A stretch of 64,000 nt of DNA from Pseudomonadota bacterium (GTDB lineage Bacteria > Desulfobacterota > Desulfobacteria > Desulfobacterales > JAHIVH01): positions 64,479 through 128,478 of the forward strand of contig JAHIVH010000129.1 of the NCBI GenBank assembly GCA_018816735.1. Direction: 5' to 3'. A program made the position numbers and the translations under genes. This document shows positions 44,842 through 55,700 of the stretch, piece after piece; position 1 is the stretch's first letter; every line of letters begins with the position of its first letter. Under the pieces are notes generated by a model, which worked only from the letters and a program-made list of their open reading frames with translations, searched no databases and was not told the DNA's origin.

Positions 44842-45894
44842 TCAGGCATGACGATAAATCAGGTGCTGATAAACGGAAATTGCCGTAAGTTTTAAAATAC
44901 TTGCCACAGGTATGGAAATAATCATTCCCGGGATACCTGCCAACTGGGCACCAATAATGACAACAATAATGACAATAACTGCGTGCAGGTCAACAATTCT
45001 GGCAACAACCATGGGTACGATGAAAATAGTGTCGATCAGCTGGGCAACACCAAAGGCGCCTGCCACATATACGATTTCAAGCCCTGGAAACCCTTTTATC
45101 ACTGCAAGCAGAATGGCAGGAATGGCGCCGATGACAGGGCCTATATACGGAATCAGGTTGGTGATTCCTGCAAAAATGGCAAAAAACAGGGCATAGGGGA
45201 AATGAATGGCAAGAAGGCATGCCCATACAACAGCCCCAACAATTGCAGCTTCAAGAAGCCTTGCCCGCACAAATCCGCCGATTTGAAGATTGATCTGATA
45301 TTGAAGGTTTAACGCGGATTCAAACAGGTTATTCGGGACAATGGCAAGCAGGTTTTTAATCGCCCTCTGGCCATCCAGCATCATGAAAAAAGCAAAAAGC
45401 GGGGCAAGTATCATTGTCTGGAGGAGGACAGAAAATAACCCGGGTAATCCTTCAAAGATGCGCATGGAAAAAGATTTCATTGCGGTTTCGGCAGTTTTGC
45501 TCAAGTCAAAGGTGATCATGCCCGGTACAAAGGCGTTGAGGTCCTTTTCGAAATTGGCGGTTAAATGTGTGGCCCCTTCAATGTATCCGGGAAATTCATA
45601 TTTGATAGAAGAAAACTGATGACTGATGGCAGGCAGCAGCATGATGACAAGGCAAACAAAAATACTTCCAAAAAAGCTATAAATCAGCGAAACCGCCAGG
45701 CCTCGTTTTACGCCCGTTCTTTCGATGGTTGCGGCAAGGGGAGAAAAAAGATAGTTGATAATGAATGCCATGATAAAAGATACAAGCATATTATTGACCT
45801 TGAGGAGCAAAACAACGCATATCGTCACAATGAGAATAACCGTAATCGTTTTTATAAGTCGTTCCCTTGCTATCTGAATGGCGGAATTCATCAT
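44842..45894 (-). CDS. AI-2E family transporter (PerM-like)
   Basis: 350 aa integral membrane protein. The AI-2E/TqsA/PerM family has about eight helices. Marks: MAFIINYLFSPLAATIERTG near the N-terminus, the central PFALFF-like segment (FPYALFFAIFAGITNLIPYI), GPVIGAIPAILLA and the late DLHAVIVIIVVIIGAQLAGI. Members transport AI-2, Na+/H+ or unknown substrates; the function cannot be inferred further. It is 1 bp downstream of a cyclic-nucleotide-binding gene, so the two are coupled. Confidence 0.9.
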   Translation of the reverse strand: MMNSAIQIARERLIKTITVILIVTICVVLLLKVNNMLVSFIMAFIINYLFSPLAATIERTGVKRGLAVSLIYSFFGSIFVCLVIMLLPAISHQFSSIKYEFPGYIEGATHLTANFEKDLNAFVPGMITFDLSKTAETAMKSFSMRIFEGLPGLFSVLLQTMILAPLFAFFMMLDGQRAIKNLLAIVPNNLFESALNLQYQINLQIGGFVRARLLEAAIVGAVVWACLLAIHFPYALFFAIFAGITNLIPYIGPVIGAIPAILLAVIKGFPGLEIVYVAGAFGVAQLIDTIFIVPMVVARIVDLHAVIVIIVVIIGAQLAGIPGMIISIPVASILKLTAISVYQHLIYRHA

Positions 45895-45895
45895 G

Positions 45896-46438
45896 TCAGC
45901 AGCTTTTTTTCAATGCGTTCAGTTGATCTGTCAGGTCAGATACCATATCTGTTGTCTCAACAAGGCGTCGTCCCAGCACTTCGCTTAATTTTAACAAAAT
46001 TTTAACGCCTGCAGAAGGTCTTCTTTCAATAATTTCAATCAGGTTGGGTTTAAAAAAGCCTATTAATCTGGTTTGTTCCGTGGCCCGTGCTGTGGCGCTC
46101 CGGATGCCATTTTGCTGTACCAGGGCAATCTCGCCAAAAAAATCACCGGAGACCAGCTCTGTAATCAACGCCTCTTTTTCATTTGCTGCATCTGAGGAGG
46201 TGTTTTGATCGTAAACCGTTATGGCCACACGCCCCTTTGAGATGATATACATGCCGGACCCCGCATCTTTTTGATGAAAAATGATTTCATCTTTTTTAAA
46301 ATCCCGTATATGGACGATATCGGTCACGAAATGAAGTTCTTTTGTGGAAAGATTTTTGAACAGGAAATTTCCCCTGATATTTTCGAAAACATCGTCTCCA
46401 GATCGTCTGATTACATTTTCCCATAAAGATTTGAACAT
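45896..46438 (-). CDS. Cyclic nucleotide-binding domain protein
   Basis: 180 aa from the ATG at 46438; the frame continues to a TTG at 46498. One cNMP-binding beta-roll: the NLSTKELHFVTDI opening, GSGMYIISKGRVAITVYD, and the phosphate-binding cassette GDFFGEIALVQQNGIRSATA with the conserved Glu and Arg, so it should bind cAMP or cGMP. No HTH domain follows; the C-terminus is a helix ending in DLTDQLNALKKSC. It may regulate the adjacent AI-2E-type permease or report nucleotide levels to other proteins. Confidence 0.85.
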   Translation of the reverse strand: MFKSLWENVIRRSGDDVFENIRGNFLFKNLSTKELHFVTDIVHIRDFKKDEIIFHQKDAGSGMYIISKGRVAITVYDQNTSSDAANEKEALITELVSGDFFGEIALVQQNGIRSATARATEQTRLIGFFKPNLIEIIERRPSAGVKILLKLSEVLGRRLVETTDMVSDLTDQLNALKKSC

Positions 46439-46793
46439 GTTGCCTATAAAATTGCGTTGAAGCCGTTTGGGCTCTATCCGGTCATTTCTGATGAACAAGA
46501 AAATCTTATGTGACTTTTCATAAAAAGTAAACCGTTTTTAAAACTGGTTTTTAATTGAAACCAGTGGATCAAAAATATGTTCATATCATTAATCTTTCTT
46601 GAAAAATACACTTGAAATAAGATATAGTTCATCTCAGTAATTTTTGTAAGTCGAGAATTCGCTTTCGGCTTTCCATAGTCCCATGGTTGAGACAGCTTAC
46701 CTATAACGACAATAATGATTTGATCAGTCCGCATAAGCGCATTTTTCCAAAACCGTTTCATTTTCTGTTTCCTGGACGTTTAGGAGATATATC
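46439..46793. other. Divergent intergenic region with an 8-bp inverted repeat
   Basis: 355 bp between the cNMP-binding gene and the histidine kinase. ACTGGTTT (46543-46550) and AAACCAGT (46558-46565) form a perfect 8-bp inverted repeat around TTAATTG, a possible operator. An open frame on the minus strand (46474-46761) shows no coding features and is discounted. The region is otherwise AT-rich with no recognised RNA. Confidence 0.4.
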
Positions 46794-49586
46794 ATGCCAA
46801 ATAAAAAAAAATATTTTGATTATAGTCATAAAATTATAATGCTATCCACCATTTGTATGGTCTTATGGACAGGCGTTATGCTTATATCGTATGCGCTTCA
46901 TATATTTTCCCCGTGGAAAGCCGCCGTCCAAAACCCAACCCACACCGGCCTTGTCCATATGCTGGTGTTTTTTCCCGGCTTGATGGCTATCGGTTTTTTT
47001 TCGAACCGGTTCAAAATACAGATCGACAACCGGAAACAGATCGAACACACCCTTTCAAAAGCAAATGAAATGTTTGAAACCATTTTTGATACAACCCATT
47101 TCAATATTGCTTTGCTGGACAGGCAATTTAATTTTATCCGGGTCAACAGGGCCTATGCCGATACATGCGGTCATGAGCCGGGATTTTTTATAAGCAAAAA
47201 TCATTTTAACCTGTATCCGCACAAGGAAAATCAGACCATATTTGAAAATGTGGCGAGAACCGGCAAACCATTTTCAATTCTTGCCAAGCCATTTGAATTT
47301 CCCGATCAGCCTGAGCGCGGTGTAACCTACTGGGATTGGACCCTTCATCCGGTAAAAGATCATAAGGGCGATGTGGAGGGGCTTATTTTTGCGCTGGTTG
47401 ATGTCACCCGATCTAAAAAAGCGGAAATGGAACTGATTGACTATCAAAATGACCTTGAGAAAACAATCACCGAACGTACCAGGGAACTGAAAGAGATAAA
47501 TCTTCAGCTGAAAAAGGAAATCGGAGAAAGAAAATCTGTCGAGAATTCACAGGTGCGCATGCAGTCACGCCTGAATGCGTTATGGCAAATGGCGCGCATG
47601 GTTGATGCGGATTTCAAAACACTTTGCGACCATATTTTAACGGAAATGATTTCAATGACCCAAAGCCAGTATGCATTTCTGGGTTTTTTAAATGACGATG
47701 AAAGCCGTTTAAGCATCATTTCATGGTCCAAAGGGGTAATGGCGGATTGCGAAATGGACCATGGACAGGTTGTGTTTTCCGTGTCGGATCTGGGACTTAT
47801 TGGCGATGCCGTGCGGGAAAGAAAACCGGTTATTGTCAACCAATATGACAGGTATGATACTATCAAGAAAGGCATTCCAAAAGGCCATGTCCGGATGTCA
47901 AACCTGATGATCATCCCCGTTTTTTTTCAGGACAAGATGAAATCCCTGATTGCTGTAGCCAATAAACCCGCTGATTTTACAAATGAAGATTTGGAAGAGA
48001 TCAAAGGATTTGCATCCAGCGTTCAGATTGTCATTGAACGCCAGAGAACAGAAGACAACCTGAAAAAGAGTGAGGAACGATACCGGGAACTGGTTGAGAG
48101 GACGTCCGATCTGATCATTCGGACGGATAAAACGGGAAATTTCATATTTGTCAACCATATGTCGACATTGTTTTTTGGCCTTCCGCCAAAGGACTGCATC
48201 GGCCTTCCTGCCCTGTCTTTCACCCATCCTGATGATAAGGAGAAAACATTTTCAGTCATTTCAAGGGCGATCAAGGACCACGCCGAATCCATGACGCTTG
48301 AAAACATTCAGGTCGGCCAAAATGGCGTCTCGCATACCATTTCCTGGACCATGAATCTTCACTATAATGAAGCGGGCCAATATACAGGAAACAGCGGTAT
48401 CGGCCGGGATATTACCCGGCGGAAAAAAATGGAAGAAGACCTGATAAAAGTGAAAAAACTCGAAGCCACAGGTATGCTGGCAGGGGGAATTGCCCATGAT
48501 TTTAACAACATCCTGTTTGTTGTGATGGGGAACATCGAGCTGATTAAAACACTGACAACACCGGATGAAAAAACACTTAAATTTCTGGGACAGGCCGAAC
48601 AGGCAACCTCGCGTGCCATTGATCTCACCCGTAAATTCATTACGTTTTCTTCTGGTGGTGATCCTGTGAAATCCTTAATCAATATCAATTCGGTCATTCT
48701 TGAAGTCAAAGATCTGGTTTTAAGCGGCTCCAATATTTTCTGTGACTGTGTTTTGGGCGAGACGCTTCCCATGGTGAAGGTGGATAAAGGGCAGATGCAT
48801 CAAGTATTTTCAACGTTGGTTGACAACGCAAAACAGGCCATGCCCGATGGCGGTACGCTCAGGATATATTCTGAAAAAACAAGCGCAGACACTGAAAAAA
48901 GAACTCTGGGACTTGAAATGGAAAAAGGGGACTATATCAAGGTGGTGTTATCGGATAACGGGCTTGGAATACGGCCTGCCCATCTTGAAAAGGTGTTTGA
49001 TCCTTATTTTTCCACCCGGGAATGTGTGGCCAAAAAGGGCCTGGGCCTGGGCCTTTCTATTGTCCATTCGATTATGAAAAAACATAAAGGATATATTCAT
49101 ATTGAATCAAAATGGGGAGAGGGTACGACGGTTTATCTTTATTGGCCCGCTTCAGATGAAAGCGCCGCAACAGTCATGATTCATAAGAGAATGCCTTCTT
49201 ATCACCCATCGAAACGCCTGCTTCTGATGGATGATGAAGAACAGATCCGCGTCATGTCCCGGGAGATACTTGAGCAACTGGGGTATGCGGTTGAGGTCGC
49301 ATCCTCAGGAGAAGAGGCTATCCGTGATTATAAATTGGCCATGGAAGAGGGGAAGCCGTTTGACGCTGTTTTGCTGGATCTCACCGTGAAAGGCGGCATG
49401 GGGGGGATTGAAACCATCAGGCATTTATCTGACCTTCACCCGGATGTCAAAGCGGTTATCTTAAGCGGATATATTGAAGATCCGGTCTTGTCGGATTTCC
49501 GGGCCTATGGCTTCAGAGCGGCTGTCATGAAACCTGTGGCCATCCCCAAGCTGAAGGAAACGATTGAAAACGTCCTGGCAGAATAA
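46794..49586 (+). CDS. Hybrid sensor histidine kinase/response regulator
   Basis: 930 aa. Two membrane helices lie near residues 14-33 and 53-72. Then come a PAS domain (~95-210, MFETIFDTTHFNIALLDRQF), a GAF domain (~255-420, SMTQSQYAFLGFLNDDE), a second PAS (~430-550, YRELVERTSDLIIRTDKTG), HisKA with His568 in GGIAHDFNNIL, HATPase_c (N-box Asn678) and a C-terminal receiver with Asp862 in VLLDLTVKGG. The family is the NtrB-like kinase group common in Deltaproteobacteria. No output regulator lies beside it. AGGAGATATATC precedes the ATG. Signal unknown; the GAF and PAS domains suggest a soluble ligand or redox cue. Confidence 0.92.
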   Translation: MPNKKKYFDYSHKIIMLSTICMVLWTGVMLISYALHIFSPWKAAVQNPTHTGLVHMLVFFPGLMAIGFFSNRFKIQIDNRKQIEHTLSKANEMFETIFDTTHFNIALLDRQFNFIRVNRAYADTCGHEPGFFISKNHFNLYPHKENQTIFENVARTGKPFSILAKPFEFPDQPERGVTYWDWTLHPVKDHKGDVEGLIFALVDVTRSKKAEMELIDYQNDLEKTITERTRELKEINLQLKKEIGERKSVENSQVRMQSRLNALWQMARMVDADFKTLCDHILTEMISMTQSQYAFLGFLNDDESRLSIISWSKGVMADCEMDHGQVVFSVSDLGLIGDAVRERKPVIVNQYDRYDTIKKGIPKGHVRMSNLMIIPVFFQDKMKSLIAVANKPADFTNEDLEEIKGFASSVQIVIERQRTEDNLKKSEERYRELVERTSDLIIRTDKTGNFIFVNHMSTLFFGLPPKDCIGLPALSFTHPDDKEKTFSVISRAIKDHAESMTLENIQVGQNGVSHTISWTMNLHYNEAGQYTGNSGIGRDITRRKKMEEDLIKVKKLEATGMLAGGIAHDFNNILFVVMGNIELIKTLTTPDEKTLKFLGQAEQATSRAIDLTRKFITFSSGGDPVKSLININSVILEVKDLVLSGSNIFCDCVLGETLPMVKVDKGQMHQVFSTLVDNAKQAMPDGGTLRIYSEKTSADTEKRTLGLEMEKGDYIKVVLSDNGLGIRPAHLEKVFDPYFSTRECVAKKGLGLGLSIVHSIMKKHKGYIHIESKWGEGTTVYLYWPASDESAATVMIHKRMPSYHPSKRLLLMDDEEQIRVMSREILEQLGYAVEVASSGEEAIRDYKLAMEEGKPFDAVLLDLTVKGGMGGIETIRHLSDLHPDVKAVILSGYIEDPVLSDFRAYGFRAAVMKPVAIPKLKETIENVLAE

Positions 49587-49592
49587 GTTTAT

Positions 49593-49720
49593 TGGGTTGC
49601 TTGAGTTGCTTGGGTTACTTGAGTTACTTGGGTCGCTTGAGATCAAAGAATTCTATCAATGAATTTTATTGAAATCATTAAACCCAACGAACCCAACGAA
49701 CCCAACGAACCCAACAAACC
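49593..49720. repeat. Paired 9-nt tandem repeat arrays between convergent genes
   Basis: Array A (49593-49641) is 9-nt units such as TGGGTTGCT, TGAGTTGCT, TGGGTTACT. Array B (49681-49720) is AACCCAACG units, reverse complement TGGGTTCGT. The arrays are inverted relative to each other across 39 nt and can form a long imperfect stem. They lie between the stops of the convergent kinase and GNAT-nitrilase genes, so they may act as a terminator or as a mobile short repeat. Confidence 0.8.
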
Positions 49721-49722
49721 TG

Positions 49723-51282
49723 CTATTCAGTTTTGATAATTTCAATTCTGTTTTTCGCGTAAAGCTCGTACATGTCCGGCCGTCTGTCATGTAAAGGCCT
49801 TACTGTGGCCACATGTCTTTGTTGCGCCAGTGCTGAAAGTGCGATCTCGGAAACCACAACCGCTTCCACATTGGGGTCTGCTTCTCCCTCAATGCCTTTT
49901 TCCGGAAAAGAAAAGTCACTTGGCGTAAGAATGGCTGCCTGGCTGTAATTCATGAAGGAACCGATTTTGGTGCGCATATTTCCCACACTTCCCGTCATAA
50001 CGACATAAACGAAGTTTTCCACCGCTCTGGCCTGGGCGCAGTGACGAACGCGGTAGTAAGCTTTTTTTTCTTCCGTATAAAAAGGTACAAAAATGATTTC
50101 CGTGCCAGCAAGGGTAAGAAGTCGGGATACTTCAGGAAATTCAATGTCATAACAGATTTGAATCGCTATCCTCGCAAGCGGTGTACTGAAAATCCGTATG
50201 GCTGTGCCTGGCTGTATATCTCCTTCGGTTCGTTCCGATGGCGTAATGTGGAGCTTGTCCTGAGTATAGACATTCCCGCTGGGCGTAAACAGATGGGCAG
50301 TGTTGTACAGCTTTCCATCTCGCAATACAGGATGCGAACCGCCAATAATATAGATGTTGTATTTTTGGGCAAATTTTTTCAGCATATCAATATACCGATC
50401 CGCAAGACCGGCAAGCATCATGATCATTTCCTTCATGGACCTGCCGTCCATGAAACTCAGCAGCTGGTATGTGAAATATTCCGGAAACAGGAGAAAATGG
50501 CAGTGGTAGGCATCCGCTGAATTTATAAAAAACTCCACACTGTTTTCAAGATCTTCAAAAGATTGGATCTGGCGCATGCGATACTGGGCAGTGCACACCC
50601 TGACTCTTCTGGCCTGCATTTTTGGAAAAACAGCTGAAGATATTTTTTTTTTGGCCATGTTGAAATCAGGGTTGGGCATTTCAAGGAAGGTTGAATAGTT
50701 CAGGCTGGACCGGTCAATCGTTATATCCAGTTGAACCTTTTTAACCTCATACCCTGCTTTCAGGTGAGCATTCAGGGCGGAATCTTTTAATTCACCATTT
50801 TTCACTTTCTCAACATATTGCTCTGCAGACATTTTCCCCGCATAATCCTTGTATCCGGGAATTCTGCCATAGGCGATCATTCGCCTCAGATTGAACCGTT
50901 TTATAACGCTTTTGCGCCTTTTATAGAGCATCATGGCAACCCCCCGGCGCTGATAGTCCGGATGTACGGCAATGTCAGCCCCATAAAGTGTATCTCCATC
51001 CTGGTTATGCGTGCTGAAGGTGCCCGCGCCTGTCAGTTCATCCACATCATACCAGAATTCATCATCGATACTTACAATCATGCAGGTGGCATATCCGATA
51101 ATCTTACCCTCGCAGACGGCCACAAACTGCCCGTCCGGAAAGGTGCTGAACTGCATTTCATATTGACGTTCCGTGTAAATATATTCAGGCGGATAATCAT
51201 GATAGGTTTCTCTGCTGCAAGCGATAATACCGGGAATATCTTCGCGCCGCCATCTTCTTGTGGTTATTTTAGGTTTGTTCAT
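49723..51282 (-). CDS. GNAT acetyltransferase fused to a nitrilase-family hydrolase
   Basis: 519 aa. Residues 1-200 are a GNAT domain with the acetyl-CoA-binding motif HPDYQRRGVAMMLY (107-120). Residues ~225-510 are a carbon-nitrogen hydrolase with its triad: Glu268 in LFPEYF, Lys343 in QDKLHIT and Cys377 in QICYDIEFPE. This bifunctional fusion is known in many proteobacteria. It could acetylate an amine and hydrolyse an amide or nitrile, but the true pair of substrates is not known. The gene is single and convergent with the histidine kinase. Confidence 0.93.
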   Translation of the reverse strand: MNKPKITTRRWRREDIPGIIACSRETYHDYPPEYIYTERQYEMQFSTFPDGQFVAVCEGKIIGYATCMIVSIDDEFWYDVDELTGAGTFSTHNQDGDTLYGADIAVHPDYQRRGVAMMLYKRRKSVIKRFNLRRMIAYGRIPGYKDYAGKMSAEQYVEKVKNGELKDSALNAHLKAGYEVKKVQLDITIDRSSLNYSTFLEMPNPDFNMAKKKISSAVFPKMQARRVRVCTAQYRMRQIQSFEDLENSVEFFINSADAYHCHFLLFPEYFTYQLLSFMDGRSMKEMIMMLAGLADRYIDMLKKFAQKYNIYIIGGSHPVLRDGKLYNTAHLFTPSGNVYTQDKLHITPSERTEGDIQPGTAIRIFSTPLARIAIQICYDIEFPEVSRLLTLAGTEIIFVPFYTEEKKAYYRVRHCAQARAVENFVYVVMTGSVGNMRTKIGSFMNYSQAAILTPSDFSFPEKGIEGEADPNVEAVVVSEIALSALAQQRHVATVRPLHDRRPDMYELYAKNRIEIIKTE

Positions 51283-51438
51283 AGGGTGGTTCCTTTGAAA
51301 ATTGTTGATCTTGATTTGATGGAGACCGAAGGTTGGGCTGATAAAGTGACTCCGGACAGTGTCAATGAGTCCAGTTCGTTATTGACAGCAAACCCCTAAC
51401 CCAATATAATCCTGCGTAAAAAGCATCAATAAAAGTTC

Positions 51439-52621
51439 TTGTCAAGACAATCCGTCAGTTTAAAATCCATTCATCCTGAGAACGCTTGCTTTTTCAGGTT
51501 TCAGACTCAGCACAGTGATGATATCATGAAATCCTTTGTATCCATTCAAACACTGGTGGCATCAGCCGTGAATGATGACCCGGATTATCAGGTTTACCAG
51601 AATAAGAATAATGAAATTATCGAATTTTGCGCGCCGGTTTTTTGGGGGGGGGGTGAAATTTTAGGATTTGTTCGTTACGGCATTAGCACGGCTTCCATGC
51701 ATCAGGCACTTTCTGAAGTATTATCAGACGGGATTCGAACACGAAATCAAATCATTTTTGTGCTTGGCTGCTTAGCGATCATTTCGCTTGTCGCCGGTTA
51801 TTTTATGGTGAGACAGCTTGCCATAAAAATTACCAAACCCATCAGATCCATTGTTGATCTTGTCAGGCAGATCGCTGAAGGCAACTATGATATCCCGGTT
51901 ATATCCGGGCATAATGATGAAATCGGACTTCTGGAAACAGATATTGAAAAAATGCGCATACATGGAGCCTGCAGATGAGGTTGGCGGTGATTATTATGAT
52001 GTGATCAATGCTGCCGGGAAAGACTGGGTGGTGATCGGTGATGTCTCCGGGCACGGCATCCCTGCGGGCCTGATCATGATGATGACCCAGACCGCCATCC
52101 AGACTGTTGTGATTGAGAACCCGGAAAGCCAGCCGTCGGATCTCATCAAAAATGTCAATCGGGTCATCGCAAACAACATCAGTCGCCTGGGTGAGGATAA
52201 ATATATGACCTTGACCGTGTTTGCCATTCACCAGCAGGGTGTATTCCATTTTTCCGGGCTTCATCAGGATATATTGGTTTATCGTGCATCAGATGGAAGA
52301 GTGGATACTTTTGAAACGCATGGGATGTGGATTGGCATGATGGATAATATTGATGCCATGATTACCGATGCCGTCCTGAAAATAAACAAGGGCGATACAC
52401 TTCTTCTTTATACAGATGGGGTGACAGAGGCGAAAAAAAAGAAACAGCCCGGCCTGAAGGGAAATACTGAAACCATGTTTGGCGATGATAATCTGGTGAG
52501 TTTTCTGGCCCAGCATGGTTCAGGAACACCTGAGCAGATCAGGAATGCCCTGCTTGAAATGTTAAAAGCCTATCACCACAAGGATGATGTTACCTTTATT
52601 GTAATAAAACGCGATGAATGA
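51439..52621 (+). pseudogene. Broken RsbU/SpoIIE-type phosphatase with HAMP domain
   Basis: Two overlapping frames belong to one former gene. The first (51439-51978) has a cache-like remnant (FCAPVFWGGGEILGFVRYGI), one membrane helix (IIFVLGCLAIISLVAGYFMV) and a HAMP domain ending ETDIEKMRI. The second frame resumes at 51961 with MEPADEVGGDYYDV, the opening of a PP2C/SpoIIE phosphatase domain, and runs through GDVSGHGIPAGLIMMM and the closing DDVTFIVIK to 52621. The linker of perhaps 60-100 residues that normally joins HAMP to the phosphatase is missing and the frame shifts at the junction. The N-terminal membrane helix also seems absent. A G10 tract at 51644-51653 lies in the remnant. The 26-codon frame just upstream (51319-51399) gave no match I recognise. 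Confidence 0.75.
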
Positions 52622-52738
52622 TTTGTCTCTCCGCCGATCCACCTTGACACCAGCCAGATTGTCTGTAATATCTCAATTTTATGAGACTTAAGAAAAACCG
52701 TTACCCCTGCTTCGGAAACAAGGATCAGATCAGCTGAT

Positions 52739-55700
52739 ATGAAAACAGACGGGAAAATCAGATCAAAAGCGCTTGAGGTCAATATTGCGGATTATCATGT
52801 GGAGGTGGCTGTTGATCCCAAATATGCCGTACTCCAGAAAATCATGAGTGAGTATTATGGGCTCAAGAAGGGACTGGATACATTCCTTCAGGAATTGTCA
52901 CATCCGTATAAAAACTGGGATTTTATCATAAGCGAGGCCAGACGGTACTCCCTTGAATATTTTCATCTGCTTAAAAGCCATAAAGAAGGACCAAAGGGCG
53001 CTGAAATCTTCCTCGATATTTTTTTAAATGCGGTTGAGGCTGTGGTAAAGGCCGAGCAGAAGACCAATGCCGCCAATAACTATCTTCTCTATATTCAGAA
53101 AATTTTTTCTGATGCAGGAAATGAAATCAAACGGTTCATGCCGGTCCTGGAAACGTCTTTCAACCGTATTTTATCCTGCAGCGACCCGTATTTTTTTCTC
53201 TTTGTCAAAAGCTATTACCAGTTAAACCGGCTTTGTGAGATTCTGCTGAACAATTCAACCGGAATTGACAAAATGAATTTTAAATTTTTAAATCTGCTTC
53301 TGATCAGGTATTACCGTCATACCTATACCTACTGGCTGAACGAGGAGGACCCGCAGAAGTGGTTTGAGAAGGAATGCGGGGAAGTGGTTGTCAATGACAG
53401 TCTCAAGGCCACTTTTGACATGATTTCCCATGCAAATATTAAAAAGTGGGCCGGTGAAGTGGAAAAGATGGCTCAAAAAGGAGCGAACGGGGACCGGGAG
53501 ATCCTTTTGATACTGGTCAGACGCCCGGGATTCAGGCAATTTGTGGATACCTATCGTGAAATTCCCCGGATGCTTTATGAAAAAGCCGGGAAAAAAAGCA
53601 AAGGCGTCCAGCGTGAGCTGATTTTTCTTTTTCTTATCATGAATACATCCGGACTATCCATCATTCATGATGAGGCGTTAAGGGAAATCAACCGAACGTT
53701 AAGCTGGATCATCGAAAATGAAGATCTGAGAAAAGTCAGAAATCTCATTCAGAAAACATTTTCTATCCTTAAGGAGCAGACCAGCAAATACCCGGCCACC
53801 GCGTTGAACTGCGTGGAGAATATGGGCCGGGGCATTTATAAAACCAATGACCTGGATCTGGTTCATTATTTTTTAAGATCTGTTATCGATCTTGGTTTTC
53901 AGTCCCCCATGATACAAGGTGTGGGGAATGACTGGCAGGTGCGGGTCAATATTTCCCACTTACGGAACATCAGAACCTGGCTGTCACTCATCGAACAGCA
54001 TCCCAAGCTGTCCACGCGTCTTCTTTCCACACTGATTATCTATCTGTCGGTTTGCGGCGTCTATATAAAGGATACAGATCTTTTTCCCAGGGATATCACC
54101 CGTCTTTTGAACAGTGATATTGAACCTGTATATAACCTTGTCAAGCAGCTCTCCCGGATATTCCCCGCCTTTTTTAATGATATCGGTGCAGAAGGAAAAC
54201 TGCGGGATACGTCCACAGAACTGGATGAGTTGACCCGAAGAAAAGATCCTCTCGTGCATTTTTTAAGAAAACAAAGTCATGTGGAAAGCAGTAACCGTAT
54301 CCTGGGATTTATGGAATCCGTTGTTGAGTATTGGCGGACCCGGGACAAGTCAGTTCTTTCACCCTACCTTCCCCCTGATATTTACCGGAAAATTGAAACA
54401 AGTGGCGTATATGTAGATGGTATCAACAGGCTTTTCTCCGGTTTGAAAGAAAAGGGGCTCGATCTGGATGCCGAGAAAATGCTTCTTGTTGATGAACATG
54501 ACCTGAAGAAGAAGATGGATGCCATAGATGATGTTTCGGAGACAGACAAAAAAAGAGTGCTTCTTTTTATCGCTTTCAACAAGCTTCTGAACCAGAAATA
54601 CAACCTGAATTTTGTTCAGATGGAGAGCATGATTTCAGATCTGCGAAGAGAAGCTTTTCCGGATCTGGAATTCTTTGAAGTTGCGTTAAAGGAGACGGAT
54701 CTGAAGAAGAGAATTCATGGTCTTCTCGATTATCTCGAGGATTTGAAATGCCTGATTATTTCGGATAAAACATATGAAATCAAGGAGGATATCTACCAGA
54801 AAAGGCATTTTACCGTGGATATCCCCTCCATGTATGGCAGTTATCATGAGTTGAAGTTCGACGCACTGGGATTGTCTTTCAGAATAGAATCGATTGTGAA
54901 TACGCTTTTTGAAGAATTTATAGAGACGATAGATCTTTCCATTATCACAAAAGCCACTTTCTTCCAGATCTATGACCGGTTAATCCTGTTTGACAAGGCC
55001 CTGAAACTGGAGGGCGTCTCATCGATTGAATTTGAGCGCCAGCTTGATCTTCTTGCGCACTCCCTTGAAGTCAGGGAATTCTCTTTTACCCAGTACCTGG
55101 ATATTTTCAAAGGATTTGCCCTTGCGGTTAAAAACATCATCAATTTCAATATCAATAAGCTTCATGAGGAGAACCTGAATCAGGTATTGTCGCAAGTGGT
55201 GTATAATCAGGTGCTTCCCAGATACCGGATCGGTGATGACACGCTTGATACTGAAAAACGAAAATATCGGGTATCTGAAATATTTTATCGGGATATAATC
55301 GCAAAATCCCTGGGACTTCAGCAGCTGGATGTGTTTTTAAGCCGGGTGCTGAATACGCTTTTCTACCAGTCAGACAAACTGCACCGGGAACGGCTCCACA
55401 TGCTTTTAAACTACGATCCCAAAAGGGCCATGATCGGTATCGATAATGCGGATACGAGAATTTCAGGAATTATTTTTCTGGGGAACAAGGGCAATAACCT
55501 GGTGCGCTTAAAAAAGTTCAACCTGCCGGTTCCTCCGGGCTTTATTATCACCACAGAAGTATTCAGGTGCAAGGAACTTATTGACAATTACAGGCCGGCT
55601 GAGCAGAATTTCAAAGAGCAGCTGGCAAGACAGTTGGGCTCACTTGAGAAAACAACCGGCAAATTCTTTGGGAATCCCTTGAAACCCTTGCTTCTTTCCG

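Noticed and set aside
46474-46761. 95-codon frame in the gap before the histidine kinase
   Set aside because: No ribosome-binding site of note, odd composition and overlap with the start region of the cNMP gene.
51319-51399. 26-codon frame upstream of the phosphatase pseudogene
   Set aside because: Too short and without recognisable motif; it may be a remnant, but I cannot support a feature.
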